A stretch of DNA of 64,000 nt, taken from contig BLLK01000023.1 of the NCBI GenBank assembly GCA_021927905.1, positions 434,001-498,000 on the forward strand, in the 5' to 3' direction. This DNA comes from Chaetoceros tenuissimus. Its lineage: Eukaryota; Bacillariophyta; Thalassiosirophyceae; Chaetocerotales; Chaetocerotaceae. The notes under the pieces were generated by a model that did no database searches, was not told the DNA's origin, and saw only the letters and a program-made list of their open reading frames with translations. The position numbers and the translations under genes were made by a program. Shown here in pieces: positions 59,159 to 64,000 of this stretch. The first letter of the stretch is position 1. Every line of letters starts with the position of its first letter.

Positions 59159-59874
59159 AGTCGTAGTCAATTCGTGAAGCATTGACTGCTTTGACTCACC
59201 CAAGTGATTATTTGTCGTGCCACTTGGTGATTCAGTTGTTGTTATTATTAAAAGAGAAAAAGATTTAAAACAAAAAATGAAAAACAATGGATACCTATTA
59301 GATTTAAAAATGTAAAACATAAAAATGCATATTATATGGAATTGTCTCGTGCTTGATTGAGGTTGATTTCATGAAGATTCTTAGATAAAATATTCGTATT
59401 CAAATCCAAAATGGAAAATAGATTATGATCGAAATAGACTTTCGTGAGATGATATGTGAATATCAAACAGAAGCTTTACTCACCAATCCAAATGTTCGTC
59501 TACCAGTACTCGTTTCCAAGTAGCATCGAACAAGGTGGACTAATTTAAAAGCTTCCTACTTTTGCTTTGACATCAGGTCAACAAGGAATTCTATTGAAAG
59601 TCGCATGCTTCTTGGCTTCGAACAACAAGAAAAGCACGTCCATTATGTCAAGCAGAAGCTTTCAACGCAAATGGAAGGTCTTTCTTGGTCATTTCGAGCA
59701 GGAAGGTGGGTTCATTTGTTTAGATATACATTGTTAGTGCATGATTAGAGAGCAAAAAGGTGTATCCTTGTAATGTAGACGGTTAAATCCTAAAGTAAAG
59801 CCTCTCGAAGAGAAAGAAAAGAAGATGAAATATTTTGTTACTAACACTTGGACTATTTGATACAAGCTAACATA
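59159..59874. other. Intergenic, no gene supported
   Basis: 716 bp between the second kinase and the convergent 365-aa gene. Short protein-like fragments on the minus strand near 59490-59700 do not join into a supported gene. Confidence 0.4.
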
Positions 59875-60972
59875 CTATTGGCATTCTAGAGTCTTGAGAG
59901 CAGATAATGCATTGTCATAAAGGCCAAGATAAGTTTTCTCCCCACAGTTCAATGCCTTATCTAATATATCCTTCACTCCAGAGCTTAATGCCTTTTCCCT
60001 AAGCGATGTTGATGACTTTAGAAGAATGTCGATACATTCAGTCAATAGACAGCATCCATGAGGGCAAGGACTATTGGTGATTTCCTTCATGATAAGAGGG
60101 AAAAGGTCCTCTTCACACCACCCGTCCTCGTCAAGATCGTTCTCTTTCCCGTTTTTGCTCAGTACAGAAAGAGAATTTCTGAAGATAGTAAGAACGGCTC
60201 TCTTGATTGCAATAGCAGAAGAGTCACATGTCTCACTACTCAAAAGGTTCAAACAAAGTTCTCTAATCCCTGCCTCTCCGTCAATAAGTATCATGCTTGC
60301 TACACGAAGACTTGTCTCAGCGTGTGACTTGGAAGCATCAGTCATTGCAGCAAGTAGTTGAAGAGTGGTCTGTTGACGATACGGATCATTCTGTTCAAGT
60401 TCTTCAACAGCTTGTTCCAGGTTAGCCTGGAGTTCTTCATCTGTTGGAGGTTTGTAAAGAGCAGCGATAAAGTCCGGAACTTTAAGCGTATTCGGACCAG
60501 CTTTCTCTTCGGAATAATCTGCAACTGCTGCTTTCGCAATGGCCATGCGAATTTTCATAAATGTCAAACTGCAACCTTTTCTCTTCATTACTTCCATGAT
60601 TGTTTTCTCTGGATCTTCATGTGCATATAGAATTACCTTAAATTTGGTTCCACATGAAGTATCACATACAGCTTCTGCCTTGTCAGGGAAATAAACAGCA
60701 TGAATGGACTTTCTACGAAATGATTCTGACAAGTTCTTTGCTACAATTTTCGGAGGAAAGTCGATAGTATTAGTCTTTCCAATAGGAAAAGGAGGCAACT
60801 CTTGACCTTTTTGAACACTCCATTCAGTATATGACCTATCAGAGTAAAGAAATGGCACTGAGAATCTCTTCTGAGCGTTCAAACTAGGTCTTACAAGAAC
60901 CCTTGGATCAATAGATTTCATTGACGTTGTATCAATTGAATGCCTCAAAGATCTATAGAAAAAGAATGTCAT
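59875..60972 (-). CDS. Unknown protein with helical C-terminal half
   Basis: Open frame of 365 codons. The first codons (MTFFFY) probably lie in an intron, since TTTTCTATAG/A just before RSLRHSIDTTS looks like an acceptor. A short upstream exon starting ATGTTCAATCGTTTCAA (near 61015) would join in frame, with a weak GTGACA donor. A later in-frame ATG is at MKSIDPRV. The first half contains SVPFLYSDRSYTEW, SIHAVYFPDKAEAVCD and FKVILYAHEDPEKTIMEVM, and may be a small beta-rich domain. The second half is a run of helical pairs resembling armadillo-type repeats. No family was recognised. Confidence 0.65.
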   Translation of the reverse strand: MTFFFYRSLRHSIDTTSMKSIDPRVLVRPSLNAQKRFSVPFLYSDRSYTEWSVQKGQELPPFPIGKTNTIDFPPKIVAKNLSESFRRKSIHAVYFPDKAEAVCDTSCGTKFKVILYAHEDPEKTIMEVMKRKGCSLTFMKIRMAIAKAAVADYSEEKAGPNTLKVPDFIAALYKPPTDEELQANLEQAVEELEQNDPYRQQTTLQLLAAMTDASKSHAETSLRVASMILIDGEAGIRELCLNLLSSETCDSSAIAIKRAVLTIFRNSLSVLSKNGKENDLDEDGWCEEDLFPLIMKEITNSPCPHGCCLLTECIDILLKSSTSLREKALSSGVKDILDKALNCGEKTYLGLYDNALSALKTLECQ

Positions 60973-62226
60973 TGTGAGTAGAAGAATCGGGGAAAAGTGT
61001 CACTTGAAACGATTGAACATTTGTCCTGGGAAAGAGGCCTTTTGACGTCATCACGTGCAAACACAAGGGTACTTCCAGGAACAACTGGGAATTCCTAACA
61101 ACGTTGACCAGTTCTTGATGGAATGTTGCTTTCAAATCTAATTCCTTTCGCTATCTTTTTGTACAGCTTTCCATCTCTTGATTTATGTTGCTTGTATGCT
61201 GCGTTCGTGCCTTCTTTGAACCTGGTTTCAGTGTAATTTTTCAACCTCACGACCTATGATTTTTGGCCTTCTTCGAACTCTCGCTGAATAATCTTTGTAT
61301 CAAATCCCCTTGTTCATTTCTTTTCTTGTGAATCACCTGACATTATCTCCTCTTCATTATCCATTCATGTGTTGGTATACTTACGATTGAAGAATTGCAC
61401 TTCTTGGAGCAGCCCTCTTTAGTACAGGAGTACCTTCTGATACTACTGAACCGAGTGACCGTGGATGTAACTCCGCCGCGCTTGAATTTTTATTTACTTC
61501 ATGATGTTCATTAGAGCTCATAGTTTTTATGTTTTTTTTCAGATGCAAAGAGCGTTAGAAGAAGAAAAGATCAAGAATTGCGACGGAGTATGTTTACGGT
61601 TTGTGATTGCTATGGATTTCATGTGTTGAATTTTGTGTGCAAAACTGCTCGTATGAGTTCGAGGTTGTTGAGGGGGAATTCAATTTTGTTCTCAATTTTT
61701 TTCACCCCCCCTTCTTTGGAAGCCGAGCAAAGTGCGCCGTGCTTTCTTCCGCTTTCCCTCACAATCAAATTTGCTTCAAACCGTCAATAACCGTTTACAC
61801 ACAGCCACTGATTGACTGATGACGAATGAATGAAGAATCATCAGACGGGCTGCTTTTTGTGTTCTCAATGGAACTCGGTAAAAAGAATCCAATGGAAGAA
61901 GAGCAACAAGATTTGCAGAACATTCATGAATAAATAAAGATGAAGAGCACAAAGATGCACGACTAGATAGAAAAGGGAAAAGATGAGCTGAAAGACCAGC
62001 TCTCCTAGCTTAAAAAACTTGTGTCAGTGTTGATTAATGATTACAACGATCACAATCATTCAAATAAAGTGGAAGAAGTGAAGTAGCAGAGTGGACATAG
62101 CAACGCATTTATTTATGTATATTATATTTAAAGGTCATTCTCTTCATGAGCAAGACCTTGCAGTTTCCTAGAGTTCTATCAGCACATGTGCTGAACCAAA
62201 GTGAAGGAGAGTGTGCACTATAGCAT
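60973..62226. other. Intergenic, no gene supported
   Basis: About 1.25 kb. It contains the CRE/G-box cluster. An acceptor-like T-rich run ends in TTTTTTTTCAG near 61543, but the frames after it close quickly and no exon pair could be built. Confidence 0.45.
61043..61057. promoter_or_regulatory. CRE plus G-box cluster
   Basis: A perfect palindromic CRE TGACGTCA (61043-61050) is followed after one base by the G-box CACGTG (61052-61057), about 75 bp upstream of the unknown gene at 59875-60972. The first binds bZIP and the second bHLH or bZIP factors. Confidence 0.4.
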
Positions 62227-62946
62227 CTAGATTGTTACCTCACTCTCTTCGGTTAATGCATGGGCGTCATTCTCTTCTAGCCATTTTTTGTAATCATCAG
62301 TCCGTCTGACTGTGATTATTATTCTTGCTCGTCGTACTGGAGTATTTCTTTTACCTTGATGTGGAGGTTTCTGATCCATTTCATTCTCTCTTGGTGATGT
62401 TTTTTGAGGAGAAAATAAAACCGAATCTAGAGCTGGATTAGCTATTTTTGGATTCGATGTCTTTTTTTTAAGCTCCACAGAGACATATGATGTTTGAACT
62501 CTATAAAAATGATAAATGTGCAAGTGAGAATTTTGGAAATGGAAAACGAAAATGGAGACAGAGAATATATTAGGATTGCAAGCATCTCAAATTTCCCATC
62601 GATGAATATATCCAAAAATTTCCACGTACCGAACAATGGTTGCCAATTTGGATCGTTCCAAAAGATGAGCCGCATCCACTGCAGAAACAATAGCACCTTC
62701 TAAAGCAGATAGGTCACAATATTCATCCGTCATGAGAAATCTCCGTGCCAGGTTAAAAAACGCTGCTGGATTTTTAGACGCACTCACAGCAATCACCTGC
62801 CTCTCCTCCGCCATCGCATCAATATAGGTATTGGAAACAATTTTTGCATCTGATTCTGACTGAGAATGTTGGGACGTAGTTGCCTCAGGCTTTTGGTCGG
62901 ACTTGAAATGTATGTCATCGGCATCACCTTTCTCCGCCTTTGACAT
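62227..62946 (-). CDS. Alba-domain nucleic-acid-binding protein
   Basis: Exons 62630-62946 and 62227-62500 (intron 129 bp) sum to 591 nt, 196 aa. A hydrophilic N-terminus of about 50 residues precedes the Alba fold: VIAVSASKNPAAFFNLARRFL, LSALEGAIVSAVDAAHLLERS, and across the splice LATIVRVQTSYVSVEL. A Lys/Pro-rich insert follows and then the closing strand RARIIITVRRTDDYKKW. Alba proteins bind RNA or DNA and, in protists and plants, take part in RNA metabolism and translational control. The insert between the third and fourth strand is longer than in archaeal Alba. Confidence 0.85.
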
Positions 62947-63621
62947 GCTAGCTGTACTGTTTATGGAGAAATCTTTGAGTACTGATATATAACTTTTTAT
63001 ATAACCACCAATTTATTTTGCAATGGAATAATAGCTAGAAAATTTTAAATCATTGGTAGGACTGGCATAGGTCGTCAAAATTCAATGAAGAAAGAATCTA
63101 AAATGGGTAGAAATGTACAAGGATATGGATTACTTTGTTCAAATATACAAGCAGAATCTAGATGATGACTATATCTCTATTCCAATAACTCCAAAAGGGT
63201 ATTACCAAGTCTATTCCTAAGAAAGAACAACTAGAACATACATCTTTTTCAGTACATGATGGTGTTTCTAGTCAAAAAACAGTTCGGTATCATTGTCTTC
63301 AAGGTCGACGATCTTGAAAATTGCGGGAAAAATAAGATTTCCTCAACATGGCAAAGACAATGGCAATGGCCTGTTTCATCCTTATTGGGAAAGGAGATGA
63401 TTGGTGGTTCTGAAATAAACATGAAAACAAAAGAGAAGGAAAGTGAAAAGAGTGTAATTCGCCACTTGGCTCGCTTTGCTACTAGCTAGCGATTATTTTT
63501 CCAAAAGAACTGCGTAGAAAGAAGAGTGAAGGAGTTCAACCTGTGAATGCTCATAGCTTGTAATAGCTAGTGTACAAACTTCAATTTCTTACCCTCACTT
63601 TATTCACTTTACATTTATACA
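62947..63621. other. Intergenic, no gene supported
   Basis: 675 bp between the divergent Alba and NOT4 genes. A 77-codon frame at about 63256-63489 has no recognisable motif and is not listed as a gene. Confidence 0.45.
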
Positions 63622-64000
63622 ATGGACGATGTAAGTACTTTTTGTATTGAAAAGGGTTCGAAGAAAAGTGATACATGTGAAATGAGAGCAGGACACATTT
63701 GAGATTTTTAGATGCAACATTTTTCCTCTTTTTTTCAACTTGTGTAAAACAAGAGATGTGATTGCTGAAGCACGTACTGCAAACACTCTTTTCCATCTTT
63801 TTTTATTCACCTTCAATGCATAAAACATATAATATTGCTAACACTTGTATTCATGACAGAATGACGTATGCCCCCTTTGTTGCGAAGAACTGGACATCTC
63901 AGACCAGCAATTCTTCCCTTGTAAATGTGGTTATCAAGTATGTATGTGGTGTTGGCATCGCATCAAAGAATCAGAATCTGGTCTTTGTCCTGCCTGCCGC
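63622..64000 (+). CDS. NOT4-type RING E3 ubiquitin ligase, start of gene (runs off window)
   Basis: A 9-nt first coding exon (63622-63630, MDD) is followed by a 229-bp GT-AG intron and a second exon from 63860. It encodes a C4C4 RING: CPLC, then CKCG, CMWC and CPAC, with ELDISDQQFFPCKCGYQVC matching the NOT4/CNOT4 RING signature. NOT4 is the ubiquitin ligase of the CCR4-NOT complex and acts in mRNA decay and co-translational quality control. The RNA-recognition motif expected downstream lies outside the window. Confidence 0.85.

Noticed and set aside
59490-59700. Protein-like minus-strand fragments (for example DATWKRVLVDEHLD)
   Set aside because: They could not be joined with consistent splice sites and phase, and no family is recognised.
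61543-61830. Acceptor-like T-run followed by short frames
   Set aside because: The frames close quickly or look like low-complexity translation, and no donor exon fits.
63256-63489. 77-codon plus-strand frame
   Set aside because: No motif, start context or splice partner supports it.

Overview
The window is nuclear DNA of a diatom (Bacillariophyta), but I cannot tell which genus or whether it is centric or pennate. The main evidence is two loci encoding silicic acid transporters (SITs) with the paired EGxQ and GRQ motifs. Supporting signs are a Lys/Ser-rich silaffin-like secreted protein, PS/PT-rich linkers next to Cys-rich secreted domains, a Ty1/copia element of the diatom type, short GT-AG introns (mostly 66-160 bp) and AT-rich spacers.

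Layout. 1-4631: Ty1/copia element on the minus strand, cut by the window edge, next to a headless Cys-rich gene end (4826-5206). 5969-7610: beta-tubulin, four exons. 8005-12842: a giant SIT made of three fused SIT modules (1565 aa). 13872-14661: a small basic protein. 15804-17408: an ordinary single-module SIT, divergent from the giant one. 17540-21649: a signal-peptide-bearing helical-repeat protein. 22231-24985: a MACPF plus C-type lectin protein. 25415-28131: two paralogous type II membrane proteins. 28473-32333: an App1/DUF2183-type phosphatase-like protein with C-terminal TPYG-type repeats. 32849-35047: a PPR-like protein with an organellar presequence. 35101-39224: two head-to-head, diverged paralogues with one membrane segment and a long coiled coil. 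39330-40090: a VAMP7-type R-SNARE. 40760-41260: a Lys-rich secreted protein. 41340-42823: a small, apparently very young non-autonomous LTR element with identical 208-bp LTRs and a 5-bp target duplication. 43068-43390: a possible 76-aa membrane protein. 44228-52917: a 2848-aa DUF3638/DUF3645-type helicase-like protein. 53047-53802: the silaffin-like protein. 54243-55190: a FAM151/menorin-domain protein. 55583-59158: tandem paralogous protein kinases. 59875-60972: an unknown helical protein. 62227-62946: an Alba protein. 63622-64000: the start of a NOT4-type RING E3 ligase, running off the window.

How they may fit together. SITs (silicic acid uptake), a silaffin-like protein (silica deposition in other diatoms), other secreted Lys-rich and PS-rich proteins, single-pass coiled-coil membrane proteins and a vesicle SNARE are compatible with a neighbourhood rich in silicon and cell-wall functions. 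That grouping is inference. The SIT identification rests directly on sequence. bZIP-type TGACGT/ACGTCA motifs recur upstream of several genes, including an 11-bp phased triplet at 57455-57482 and a phased pair inside the LTRs of the young element. Exon structures were worked out by hand from GT-AG sites, reading phase and protein continuity. Where I give a total protein length, the exon lengths sum to an open frame.
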